Below, one piece after another: positions 12,661 to 23,704 of a stretch of DNA of 64,000 bases. Positions within the stretch are counted from its first letter, which is position 1; every line of letters begins with the position of its first letter. The stretch is from Isoetes taiwanensis (lineage: Eukaryota > Streptophyta > Lycopodiopsida > Isoetales > Isoetaceae). Below the pieces are notes generated by a model. The model was not told where the DNA came from. It did not search any database and was given only the letters and a program-made list of their open reading frames with translations. The stretch spans positions 14,549,255-14,613,254 of the forward strand of contig JAJEKV010000011.1 in assembly GCA_021234155.1 (NCBI GenBank), written 5' to 3'. Position numbers and translations under genes: made by a program.

Positions 12661-14020
12661 TTTTAGCAGTTTTTGGCATATTCTAGGTATATGCTAGCAT
12701 ATACCATGAATATACCAAAAACCCACATAAACAAGGGATTGCCCCCCTAGGGGCAACCCAAAAAGAAAAGGATATAGCTAGGGCAAAGGTTGTCCACTAC
12801 ATTAGGACCTTTTCAAACCATAAATGCAAAAAGGAAATAATTGAAATGTATGTAGGCAAGTTAGAACCAAAATTAAAAGGATGTGGCATCCAATGACTAG
12901 GTTAGGAGTAAAATATCTAGGTATGAAAATATTGGGTGGGATGTGGCGAGTACAAAATTAGTAAGTTGTTAAAAAAATAGGTAGGTAGAATTTTAGCTGG
13001 TAGGTAGTGTCTATGCGCGCATAGACAAAAGTCAGAATTTTCTTCTTATCTTCAATCTTCACAGAAATTTTCGGCAGCTTTTCTGGTACAACGCATTCCT
13101 GGCAGTTAAAAAGAAGAAGGAGGAGGTAAAATCTGTGGAAAAAAAGGGCCTTTTGTGAATTTTTTGTGGCTTTGATTTGTGACGAAAAAACAGGATTGAG
13201 GTTGGATTTTGCAGCTTTGGGTTCAGATTTATTCCAAAATGGGGCAATATTTTGCCAGATTGCCTGATTAAGGCATCCTCGGAGCCGATAGTTCAAAGCA
13301 AGCCTTAGGTTTGAGATTGAAGAAATTATGAGCACTCATTCGGCCTTTGTCAGTTTTCTAAGACCTTTATCTGAGCAATAAGGCTGTTTGCAGCTATCAA
13401 AATGGACGAAATCCTCTTTCTAGGTGTCCCCCTGTTTTCTGAATACCATATAAAACCCTGATTGTCAGAGATGAGCAGAGATACCGCTAAGACATGAGCT
13501 AAGATGCTGCTAAAAGATGCCGCTAAGAGATGCAGAGATGTTCTGACGCCATGGCTTCAGTATTCAAGAATGATTATTCGAGAACGGCTTCAGTATTTCT
13601 GTACTGCTTACAGACCACCCTAAACTTTGCATTGAAAATATGCAACATGATTCACCGTTGTATCTAGACGCTTCCACCAGCCTTTTGGGAAGATTAGATT
13701 CGGCCAGCAAAGACCAGAATCGACCAGCAAAATGCAGCTGTTCTTCAGCAAAACCCTTGTTTTTTCAAATAGGATGTGCCTATGCTCAACCTTTATTTTT
13801 AACCTGTAATAAGCCTAAATTCAATAAGCTAGAGACATGCCATAAAAGCCAGAGCTGGAACGAAACTTTTCATGCTCTATGCATGCCCTTTTTTTCAGTG
13901 AGTTCTCTTACAAAGAGAATGAATAAATACCAAAAAAAAAGGATTCTTATATTATATGTGGCCTTCCAACAAGAAATTTTATGCTATGCTCGATTTGCGG
14001 GTCGATTTGACAATAGACAC
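12661..14020. other. Intergenic DNA with two palindromes
   Basis: A palindromic motif (TTGCCCCCCTAGGGGCAA) lies near 12739-12757 and resembles motifs near 15750 and 28785 in the non-coding module described below. A second palindrome (GTCTATGCGCGCATAGAC) lies at 13009-13026. A 125-residue minus-strand open frame at 12958-13335 has no recognisable family and is not called as a gene. Confidence 0.4.
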
Positions 14021-14150
14021 AGGCAACAAGATTTTAATTTATGTTGTGCGCACAGAAACAGAGGCAACAAGACTTTATGTTATGCTATGCGCGCATAGAC
14101 ATAGGCAACAAGATTTTATTTTATGTTATGCGCGCACAAGACACAGGCAT
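14021..14150 (+). repeat. Three-copy tandem repeat of about 41 bp
   Basis: AGGCAACAAG starts at 14021, 14062 and 14103, with a partial fourth unit (AGGCAT) at 14145. Each unit carries a variant of TATGYKCGC(A), and the second holds the palindrome CTATGCGCGCATAG. A further copy of that palindrome lies at 14201-14214. Confidence 0.8.
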
Positions 14151-14596
14151 AGCATTTTGCAATTTTTGTTTTAGCTGTGTTTTATAATTTTGTGGCTTGC
14201 CTATGCGCGCATAGCCTGTTGTGGTTCTCCTTGAGCAATAGGAAATGCACACGACTTCATTTCCACATTTTAGCTTTCATTATTCGTCGAGATTCTGATG
14301 GTTATTTCATTTTCCCACTTTCCATGTGTGTCCCAAAACCACCTAAATTAGATTTTTATTTTATACCTAAATTAGGGATGTCAAATTAACAAGAAGCCAA
14401 CTTTTCTGTAATTTTGGCCCCTAAAATGGCACATGCAATCGTAAATTTAGGGTCATTTTTTAAGTGACCCCCCAAAAGTGGAGGGAATCTTTGAAAGATG
14501 CTTTTTATTAGTGCAAACGCAAGTCATTAGTGCATTTGCACCGTCACCTTGTTATAGTTCCACCTCGAATGGTGGCTCACCATAACATAACATCTG

Positions 14597-15860
14597 TAAC
14601 GACGACATCAGTAACATCAACATAGGGGAGATCCTACCCATGGTTCAGACTCAAGGGGATCGACTGACGGCTTGGGTCTCCAGAGGTCAAGCAAACAGAG
14701 TTTATAAGAATGGACTTGGCTGGCATAGAACATGGTCATTGGGTAGTCCACTCCATCCGCCCCTTCTGTGCATATTTTGCAGAATAGGCTGATAAGTCTT
14801 TGGACTTGACCATAGCCTGCAGAGTGCATAGCCAAAGTGGCTACTCCTAGGTTACATCTCCCCAGTCACAACAAGGCAGGAGAAGATCACTCTCTCCAGA
14901 GGCATGCATGCCCATTACAGGCGGCTAGAGAGCCACTGCTCATCTACGACTTGAACCCCATCGAAGGTGACGCATCACCCAAGAGGTGTCGAGCCTATGT
15001 CTTTTTCCCACACTTAGTGGCAAACCATCAGGCCTAGCCTGTTATGTTCCCCGGTAGGCTTTACACAACATAGGGATCAATCTGTAATGGGACATATCCT
15101 CCTTATATGCCAGTCAAGCCCCGCCACCCACGGCCATGCGGGCTCTTATGCACAGGCCGCAATTATTTGGGAATTATGGAGGCTAACTAGGTGCATAGTC
15201 TACTAAGGCTTTCGGGGTCTCTACCCCCCTTCCCAATACATAGGAGTTCATATATAGAATCAACTATAATCATCCATAGAACAAAACAATGGAATATCAT
15301 CTAATATATCTATCTAACATACCTGGTTAGGTTCTTTCGTTAGAGGGCTGAGATCTTGGAATCTATAAGGCCTCTAAGGCTAATCTAATATACTAACTCG
15401 GCCTAATGCCAGATTGGAAGTCAGCATTGCACAACAGAATAGCCATTTACCTGATCCTTGACTTGCTCCAGCTCCTCGAAATGCATCCTCTTGTTCGGGC
15501 TGAAAATGAATGAGTTCGAAAGGTCTGTTGTGGAAAGTCGGCTTGACGGCGTCCGGCAAGGAGGAAAGGCGCAGTCGCTTGCCAAAATGGCTCTTGGAAA
15601 CTAGAATGCGAAAAGAGAAAGTTTAGGATTTCTCTTTGGCTCTTTTACATGACTCTTTTAGGGTTAGGGCCAAAAGGTCATGTAGCGTCTTGCCACATGG
15701 CAAGATAGGGTTAAATGCGCATTTTAAAGACATGTGCAACATGAAAGGTTGCCCCCTAGGGTGCAACCCTTTGCGGCCGCCATGTACATGTCGTCAAGCT
15801 AGACATGTACTAGTGACATGGTAGTATAATATACGTAGGCATACCGTATATTATGATGGA
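14597..15860 (-). mobile_element. Conserved non-coding module, copy A (LTR/TRIM-like)
   Basis: Read on the minus strand from 15860, this stretch aligns along its length with 28674-30051 on the plus strand. Shared landmarks in order: a TGTGACRTTCC start, an inverted TATACGG/CGTATA motif, CCCTAGGGGGCAAC, a leader with AAGGATCAGGTA (possible splice donor), a purine tract GGGAAGGGGGGTAGAGA, GATGCGTCAC, a TAGCC...GGCTA hairpin and GAGACCCAAGCC near the end. No protein of note is encoded. The TG start, purine tract and lack of coding suit a terminal repeat or a small LTR-type element, but PBS and target duplication were not found. Confidence 0.6.
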
Positions 15861-16280
15861 ATGTCACAGATGTTAAAACAATCCTGTCCAAATATTGTAT
15901 TACAGTTTATAGCTATAATGGTTCAAGACGATGCTACACAATCATTCTTATACATCTAACCATTGTAATATTGATGCAGGACATATTTTATGAGTTCATC
16001 TTTGACAAAATAAGTTATCCATTCGAACTGCACGCCAAACTCCAACATATAATACTTTGGAATGATTTTATTCTGGCTTTCATCCAGTTGTTTATCCTTG
16101 CAGAACGTCATGACAATATATACATCATGATCAAAAGATGGCAATGAATGGGTACCAGAAAATCAATCATAAATCAACTTTGACAATGTAAAACTGCAGT
16201 ATGAGAATATCTAGAGAAGCTCAATAAATAAAACACATGTACACATGAACATATATACCCTATTTTGATTCATCTTATTA
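15861..16280. other. AT-rich spacer, no gene seen
   Basis: Only short open frames occur here and none is recognisable. It separates the non-coding module from the inverted-repeat transposon to its right. Confidence 0.5.
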
Positions 16281-17664
16281 TATCCGGTGTGTCCGTTTTC
16301 ATCACGTCCTATATTGGGCGGCTAGGATTTAATCACACCTAGAGTGGATGGTGAGGATTTAATCTTCTTTCAATCATACCATTAACTAATCTAGAATTCT
16401 ATTCAAGGTCGTTCATTCTTCAGTGCTGGAAGTTTTTTGTTTGTTCACAGTGACGCTATTAACAAGGTTTAAAATGAAACGCACTTATTTAAGAAGTGCG
16501 TTTGAAAGATTCCTTTTGAAAATTTATAAAATTCTAAAATCCCTCTAAAAAGGGCCCTTTTATTACCATTAGTCCAAAGATTTATAAAATTGCTCGTGAA
16601 AACAGACATTTTAAGAAGACTTAGTATTAAGGAAAAACACAAAACAAAAAAAATCCCATTTTAGAGGGGGAAAGAACTACAATGAAATTCAAAGATTTAC
16701 TATGGGGCAAATTCGTATGAAGAAATTAGATGCTTTTGTACCTTGTCCCTGAAAACTTTTATATTAGCTGTTTTAGAAGACAAGAAATTTGTTATTTCAC
16801 AACCATTTTTGCTAAACATCCTAATGGACCTTAAAACACATTGGGAGGCAGTTGAACAAACTTCTTGAATGACAAACCATTGTTTTTGCATCACATAGTA
16901 TTATAAATGCCAATACATCCACGATATCTTGTAGCTAAGCTGAAGTTTTAGTTGATGATGCAGTATAAATTTATACCGAGGATACACAAGTTGAAGTAAT
17001 GAAGCCTTGTGATTACATGCCCTCCTTTTTAATTCTCGGAGATGTATTTTTGAACGCACATGTCTTTCTACAACATGGTGATGCTCAGAAGATAGTCAAT
17101 CTCTTTAGTAATGTTGAGCATATTCATCACAATTACGTCATCTCAGAAAGCGATGGGCACCATGCACATTTCTCTGGCAGTGAAGTATTCGTCTGCCTTA
17201 CCCTTTCCTATATATTTGCAAATAAATAGGTAAACTTCTGAGGGGTTTCTACTCCTCGCACCCCTCTGGATAAACCATGTAGTTTCCTTTTCGTCAAATA
17301 CCTGTGTCACCATAACATTTTGGAGTTCTTTGCCTTTAGTAGCAATTTTTGAGTTACCTGAAGTGAAGTTCGCATGTATATAGAGAAAAAAAAGTAGAAA
17401 TGACAACATGATTCGACTACTTTATGCTCTAACATTGCATTACAAGCTTAGAAAATTTAGAACAGTTTTAGAACTTTTTAGACTAAAAAACCAAGAAAAG
17501 TGTGTAAAATTATCCCTTATGTGTGTTACTTTAGTAGTTTTCAGTTGCCAAACCCTTTGGCGAGCAAGAAAGACCCCAAAAGATTTTACACGATATATAT
17601 TTTGCCTCCGATCGATATATATATATACATATATATATAAAAGTCTTATATATATATGCAATTC

Positions 17665-18115
17665 GGTATAAATTTATACCGTTTCTCCGTATAGATTTAT
17701 ACCGCAAGAGTTCTCTTTTCTTGTCGGATATATATATGTAAGTATGTGTATATATTATATATATATACACATATATGTATATAAATTGGTTGTCTGAAGG
17801 TTGTCTGCGGTATAAATTTATACCGAGAGAGCTCTCAGTATAAAATTTATACCGAGAGAGCTCTCGCAGTATAACGAGGGAGCTCTCACGGTATAAATTT
17901 ATACCGTGAGAGCTCTCGCAGTGAATCGAGAGAGCTCTCGCGGTATAAATTTATACCGTGAGAGTCCTCTCGCGGTATAAATTTATACCGCTCGAGTTCT
18001 CTCGCGGTATAAATTTATACCGCTCGAGTCCACTTGCGGTATAAATTTATACCATGCGAACTCTCTGGCATGTTATATCCACACAACACTATCTATTGTA
18101 GTATAAATTTATACC
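17665..18115. repeat. Array of alternating palindromes GGTATAAATTTATACC and GAGAGCTCTC
   Basis: The 16-bp palindrome GGTATAAATTTATACC, or a one-base variant, occurs at 17665, 17688 (variant), 17809, 17837 (variant), 17890, 17942, 17974, 18006, 18038 and 18100; an isolated copy lies at 16962. Spacers are often a second palindrome, GAGAGCTCTC, or CTCGAG-like variants. From 17809 on, spacing is about 28-62 bases. Each unit is its own inverted repeat, so the array can fold into many hairpins. The core holds TATAAA on both strands. Confidence 0.9.
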
Positions 18116-18682
18116 ATCTAGAAATTTATTTTGAAGACGTTATGTCCACGCATTGTCATCGCGGTATACATCAGTCTATAGCAAGACGGATGAGCAAATA
18201 AGAGCAAGTATATAAGATGAAGAGCGAGCGTCTTCGACTCCAACTTGCACTTCAAAGTGTAAGTTTGTTCAATGAGGCATACTTTCATGTGAAAATGTTT
18301 GCTTCGATGAGGCAATGTCAAAATGTCCTATATTTTTGACAATTTTGTTCATAATTTTGTACAATTTTCACAACCTTGAATATATCACTTCTTTGTCACT
18401 CTACTACCCTTGCTATTTTTTTTATTGCCCCTTTTTTGCTACACTTTATAAAAGTAACTATTTTTTATTCTAGTTTAGGAGGATGAAAATTGCTATTTAG
18501 AATTTTTGCATGAAAGTTATGTTCAATCAACCCCTCAAAAATGGTACCTAAATTACTTAAATTGTCACACCTGTCACAAAAAAATCTTAAAAATGGACTT
18601 TTTTAAGGGAATTTTAGGGAATCTTTCAAAGATTCCTTTTGAAGTGCGTTTGCAGCAAATAAGTGCGTTTCATTTTAAACTT

Positions 18683-19905
18683 TGTTTATTTCTTTTGAAG
18701 GAACAAATCTATCTACGTGTTTGAATGGATATGAATTTGGTCCAGGGAAAGGCCAACTCTGCTTTTTCCTGCTAAGGAATGTTATAATTATGTCAAAGCT
18801 TTACATACCAAGTTATGAATAGCAACGCTAATAAAGCTATTGACAATGGAAGCAAAATAAAAAAGGAAATCTCAGAACATATTCATATGGGGTTTGAGCT
18901 TGGCCAATGCTTGATCATCTGGCAACAAAAAACATTGTCTTCAATTCTGGATCAGCAACCTGCAAATACTCATCAATATCAATAGAATGAAAAAGGTTTG
19001 GTTCAAGCAGAATTTGCAGCAATGCTTTCAAAGAAACAAAAACCTTGCTCCATCTAGTCTAATTTTGATTTACAAAGGACTTACTTCCACGGGATCTCTA
19101 TGCCTTCAACAGCTCAAAGATGGCAATCCATTGTTTATGCTTGCTTCCTTGCAAACATAAGGGAATAGAGGTGCAATGCCAAGCGTGGACAGATCCATTT
19201 TCCTTCAAGAATAATACATTATTTACAGATAAATTTTAGCATTCAAGATTAAGATTATAAGAATGCTTATTTGGAGGGAATAATCCCAGCCAAGGAAAGT
19301 CTACAACAATGTATATCTTCTTGTATTTGGTTCAATTCGTTATATAACATTAATAAAAACGTTCACTATTAGTATAAACCATTTGTGCAGTTCCCCATTG
19401 TGATGTGGGGATTTATTTGAAGATGCAAGACCCAAATTAGCACTGCCATATCTCTTTTTTGATCGTTCATTGAGCTAACAGAAGATTTGACATAACCAGG
19501 TGCCGCCACGGACACCCTCATGCATTGAATTTGCCGCTATGAGCATCTGCTTCGAGCTTAAATCTGGGATCCATGTGCAAACATTCGCACTATGATTTTG
19601 CTCTCTAAAACCTTTTCTAGATTCAGAAACCCTAAACATAAGAAGACAACCACGACAATGCAAAAACCAACCACGAAAATGCAGGTGCATGAAATTTGAA
19701 GCCTGATTAGACTCGAATACATATACATGGAAACAAAACAACATGCACTAAATCTTTTTTCTTCAAAAGAGACAGTGGCAAAGTGAAGAAGCAAAAAACT
19801 TTCTCGCACTGAAGAACGGAAAAGTAGAGTTGGCCTTTCCCTGGGCCAAATTCATATCCATTCAAACACGTAAGTAGATTTGTTTCTTCAAAAGAAACAA
19901 CGGCA
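18683..19905. repeat. Inner inverted repeat pair of about 88 bp
   Basis: Positions 18683-18770 match the reverse complement of 19817-19905 closely (TTGAATGGATATGAATTTGG is shared). A direct repeat of about 127-bp period (GTGAAGAAGCAAAAAAC) begins near 19784 and 19912. The pair is nested within the larger transposon and may mark an internal inversion or a second element. Confidence 0.7.
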
Positions 19906-20078
19906 ATTGTGAAGAAGCAAAAAACCTTCCGGCACTGGAGAACGAATGGCTTTGAACGGAACCCTAGATTAGTAAATGGCACGATTGAAAGAAGATTAGA
20001 TCCTCACCATCCGATCTAGGCGTGACTAAATCCTAACCACCCAATTTAGGGTGTGATGGAAAACGGACGCACCGGATA

Positions 20079-20725
20079 ACATTATAATGTAGGAGATGCA
20101 GTAGACATCGTGAATTCAAAACCGTCACCATCACTTTTACCTGTATATAACTTTTGAAGCGGCATAGCTAGACAAGCCGTATCACCAAGGTGCATATACT
20201 TACTCTTACTTCCTCTTACCATGGCACCTTGTGAATTACAAAATTGCCTAAAACCTAGCTAGTCTTAGAGTCACATGCCCGATATTAAATCGATGCCCGT
20301 CGCAAACGCGTCACGCCTGACCAAATGTCGACCAAATGTCGACCCATGCTTGAACCATAGTGGCCCGTTGTTGGCACATGATGCTGCCCTAACGTAGAGC
20401 TCGTTTTGCCCTAACGCAGAGCTCCTCTTGCCCTAACTCGAAGCAAGCTTAGCCGAAGCATGGATCGTGGCTGCCCTTATCTACGTTCATTAGCTGGCCC
20501 TCCATTGTCCGGTACAAGCCGTTAGCATGTGCAAGGAGGAGCCATCGTTGGTGCACGGTCTTCCCTATTCTGGCTCACTCATTAACCTGCATGGGATCAC
20601 AAACATGCCAATTTTGGCGCTAAGCTGAGCCTTCTTGGATCACAAACATGCCGATTTTGGCGCACTTTAGCTCTTTTTGGCGCTGATTTTGGCGCTTTTT
20701 TTCATCTTTAGACTTACTTTCTTGC
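20079..20725. other. Intergenic DNA with short direct repeats
   Basis: No gene is recognised. Short direct repeats occur: GACCAAATGTC doubled near 20319-20345, TTGCCCTAAC-type phrases near 20385-20440, and GATTTTGGCGC three times between 20650 and 20700. They lie immediately upstream of the transposase ORF and may belong to its element. Confidence 0.45.
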
Positions 20726-22891
20726 ATGGAGGTGCATGCCAGACAGCTTCTACTAAATGGCCCTAACCTTGATGCTTTCTATGCAGCAGTCCAAGAAGCC
20801 CTGTCTAGTGTAACTTCCAACCCCTTCCACATTTGGAATTGTGATGAAAGTGGAGTGCAAGCAGGCAAAGAGGCAGGTGTGAGGGTGATTTCAAGGAAGA
20901 CTGTAAAACAGGTTTCAGAGACTGTTACAAAAGATAGACAGTGGATAACAGTTCTTTCATGTGTAAATGCTGGTGGAGGCAAGCTACCAAATCTATACAT
21001 TTTGAAAGGAGTGAGAGCACGTGAGGAATATCTAGAAGGATGTGAACCAGAAGCAGGGCTAGCAATGCACTCTAAAGCTTGGATGACCAATGACTTGTTT
21101 AGAGATTGGATAACTCACTTCAAAAATAATGTTCCTGGTGGAGTTTCACTTTCTAATCCACATCTTCTCATTATGGATGGACATGGCTCACACGTTAGCC
21201 TAGATACAATTAAGTATGCAGCTTCTATTGGGTTACATATCTTAAAACTGCCAGCCCATACCAGTCATAGACTGCAGCCTCTTGACGTTGCCTGCTTCAA
21301 GCCCTTTAAAGAGGCTTTCAGAAATATTAGGCACCAATATTCTGTTTATAATATGGGAATTGAGCCCTCCAAAGAGGACCTCACAGCAATGGTACGCCAG
21401 GCTCTTGATGCTGCATTAACTGAGTCAAACATAAAGGCTGGATTTATGAAAGCTGGCATCTATCCCTTTGACCCTTCAAAGGTGAAACCAGAGTATGCAG
21501 GAAGACATGTGGTCTGGGAGAATCTGCCTCAACCAACCTGCACTGTATTATGACATTCCATTGTTTGTTTTGTGCTGTTTATTGTTATGTTATATTGTAT
21601 AAGCATTGTTTTATATTAGGTATTGGAAATCAGAGTCAAAGTGTTGCTGCACCTGTCACCTCAAGTGACCAGCCAAATGAGAATGGTATGTTTAGAAGTA
21701 GACATTTATTGTAAACATTTGTCCATTCTAGCAGTAGACATTTATACCTAATAGCTGCTGCTATAGGTATTGCAGGTAATGGTGAAGCTGCCAATGGGCA
21801 TTTGGCATCTAATGCTGCTGAAATGCAGCCTCTAGCCAATGGAGCAGGCACTTCAAATGCCAATTCTAGAAGACCAAGAATGAAGACCTTTGTACCAAAG
21901 GATATCCGTGGCACACTTTTAGTCACAAAGGCAGATTTTATTGCAAGAATGGAGCAAGAAGTTAAGCAAAAGGAAGAGAAGAAGAAGCAAAAGGAGGAAA
22001 CAGCAAAGAAGAAGAAGGAATTAGTGGAGAGGAAGAAACAGCTTAAGGATGAAATGCTTAGGCAAAAGGAGGAAAGATATAGGGCCAAACATCCTGATAA
22101 GTTTCCTGTTTATGGCCCTCCCAACCACCCAAGAATTGAGGCACTTCTTGCAAGAGAAAGATGCAAGGAAAGGCTGGCAACAAAGAGGGCAAAGCAAGCT
22201 TCAAAGAAGGTAAAGATTTCTAATATTTTGTCTTCTGCTATATTGTATACTAACTATCATCATGCAATCATGCAATTTGTGGTTGTAGGTCCAAATAGAA
22301 GCTGCCATGGAAGGCTTTGTTTCTGGTGAAATCATGCAATGCAATTATGCAGATGGAGTGAATGTTGTTGAAGAGGAGGTTGCAAATGAGGCAGAGGTTG
22401 CTGATTTAGAGAGAGTGGGAGTTGTAGATGTAGTGGATGAAGATGATTCAGAAGTGAACAGGTTAGTTGAAAAGGACATTGCAGAAGGGCATTTTACTGG
22501 TGAGGATTCTATTGCAGATGTAGTGGATGAAGATGATTCAGAAGTGAACAGGTTAGTTGAAAAGGACATTGCAGAAGGGCAGTTTACTGGTGAGGATTCT
22601 AGCTTCTTTCAAGACAGCCAGTTACCTGAAAGTCCCGATGAAATTGGGTGCTCATGGGAGGACACCCATGAATGCTTTCATGATGCTGATTTTGAAGCTC
22701 AACCAATTGTACCTAATGCTCAACAAAATGCAAAAAGAAATGAGCCAGAATTTGACTCTCCAATGTTTGTTTACTCGATCCATCCAACGGATGCGGCTCT
22801 TGGCTTGAACCACAAAAGTGGCATGAATCTGTGCAATGGTAGACCAAAGAGAACAAAGACTTTAAATAGTCTGTATGCTGACTTTGTTTAA
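20726..22891 (+). CDS. pogo/Tigger-like DDE transposase gene, N-terminus missing
   Basis: The first exon (20726 to about 21544) encodes a DDE endonuclease of the Tc1/mariner pogo-Tigger group (Pfam DDE_1 type), which cuts and joins transposon ends. Catalytic acids are D40 in WNCDESG, D151 in LLIMDGHGSH and D187 in HRLQPLDVACF, a DDD pattern usual for pogo. Further exons appear at 21620-21685, 21767-22209 and 22289-22891, with GT/AG borders; the first junction is uncertain because the phase does not close neatly. The C-terminal part has a long lysine/glutamate coiled-coil stretch, then an acidic region with an in-frame 90-bp tandem duplication (22427 and 22517). The usual N-terminal HTH/CENP-B DNA-binding region is absent, so the element is probably not autonomous. 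Confidence 0.8.
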
Positions 22892-23704
22892 TATTAAGTC
22901 TACAACTTGTAGACTTTTGTAGTAATCAGTTTTGGCATTTTGCCAGACTTAACCCCTCTGGAATTTTGTGATGCCAAAATCAGATTTTTTCTGTAATGGA
23001 AATGGAACGAAGACATTGCTTCCAATCTGTTTTTGTGTTTGCTTCCAATCTGTTTTTGTGTTCATTTTCTGTAACTATTAGGCTCATTATGTGGAATGTG
23101 AAGGTCCATTTTAGGACTGTTGGTGCTCCAAAAGAGGGCAGGTTTTGTTCCAATATTGGGCAGGATGTGGACCATGAAGGGCTGTAGCAAGACCATTATC
23201 AGGCACTTTGTGGACACTCAAAGGCTGCTGCTAGTCCATCACTGGGCAACTAGAGGACCAGGTTAGTCCAGAAATGTCAAGTTTTTTAGTTGGTATTTTT
23301 AGGTAGTAGACATTTTTTTCCCACCCCAAATCTTCTGTAAACATGTTAAGAACATCTTGAACTGTCACAATTTGCCTGCTCCGTGTTGTTTAGGTAGATT
23401 TTGGGTGCTCCAGGATGGTTCAAATTCTTATTTGCACCAACTGTGGGCACCTTACTCTACCAACAACTCTGGAGCTGCTAAAAGAAATTTTGCACATGCA
23501 AAGAGTGGGAGGCGGGAATCCTTTGATTTGGGAGAGACAGAACATGCGCATGCAAGCGCTCCTTCTCAATCCACCACAGCGATTGGAGCCACTCCTGTGG
23601 CAATAAAGGGGGTGCCTTTGGCGCTTCAATTTAAGATAAGTACTTTTTTCGCTCTGACTTCTCCAGCTTCAATTTCTTGCAGATCGGCAGGGGTCTAAGC
23701 AAGG
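22892..23704. other. Region between transposase and FAD6, with a terminator-like hairpin
   Basis: A near-perfect palindrome (AAGTCTACAA-C-TTGTAGACTT) lies at 22896-22916, just after the transposase stop. The rest should hold the FAD6 5' UTR and promoter. A pyrimidine-rich tract ending TTCTTGCAG at about 23684 could be a 3' splice site of a leader intron, but no donor was confirmed. Confidence 0.4.

Larger units (their letters stand above)
16281..20078. mobile_element. DNA transposon with about 95-bp terminal inverted repeats, no transposase seen
   Basis: Positions 16281-16375 and 19983-20078 are inverted copies, about 87 percent identical by eye, starting TATCCGGTG and ending CTTCTTTCAATC. 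Long inverted termini without a transposase suggest a non-autonomous Mutator-like or similar element. Flanking 9-bp sequences do not match clearly, so no target duplication is claimed. Inside are the palindrome array (17665-18115), TA-rich tracts (about 17590-17780), and a second inverted pair (18683-18770 with 19817-19905). No conserved protein was found. Confidence 0.65.

Noticed and set aside
12958-13335. 125-residue minus-strand open frame
   Set aside because: Composition is low-complexity (Phe/Leu/Lys), no family is recognised and no splice or start context supports it.
17665-18115. CRISPR-like array of repeats and spacers
   Set aside because: The units are palindromic, spacers are themselves related palindromes, spacing is irregular and the DNA is eukaryotic with no cas genes.
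19475-19982. Cys/Phe-rich minus-strand open frames
   Set aside because: They fall in repeated non-coding DNA at the right end of the TIR element, and the frames are not conserved between the repeats.
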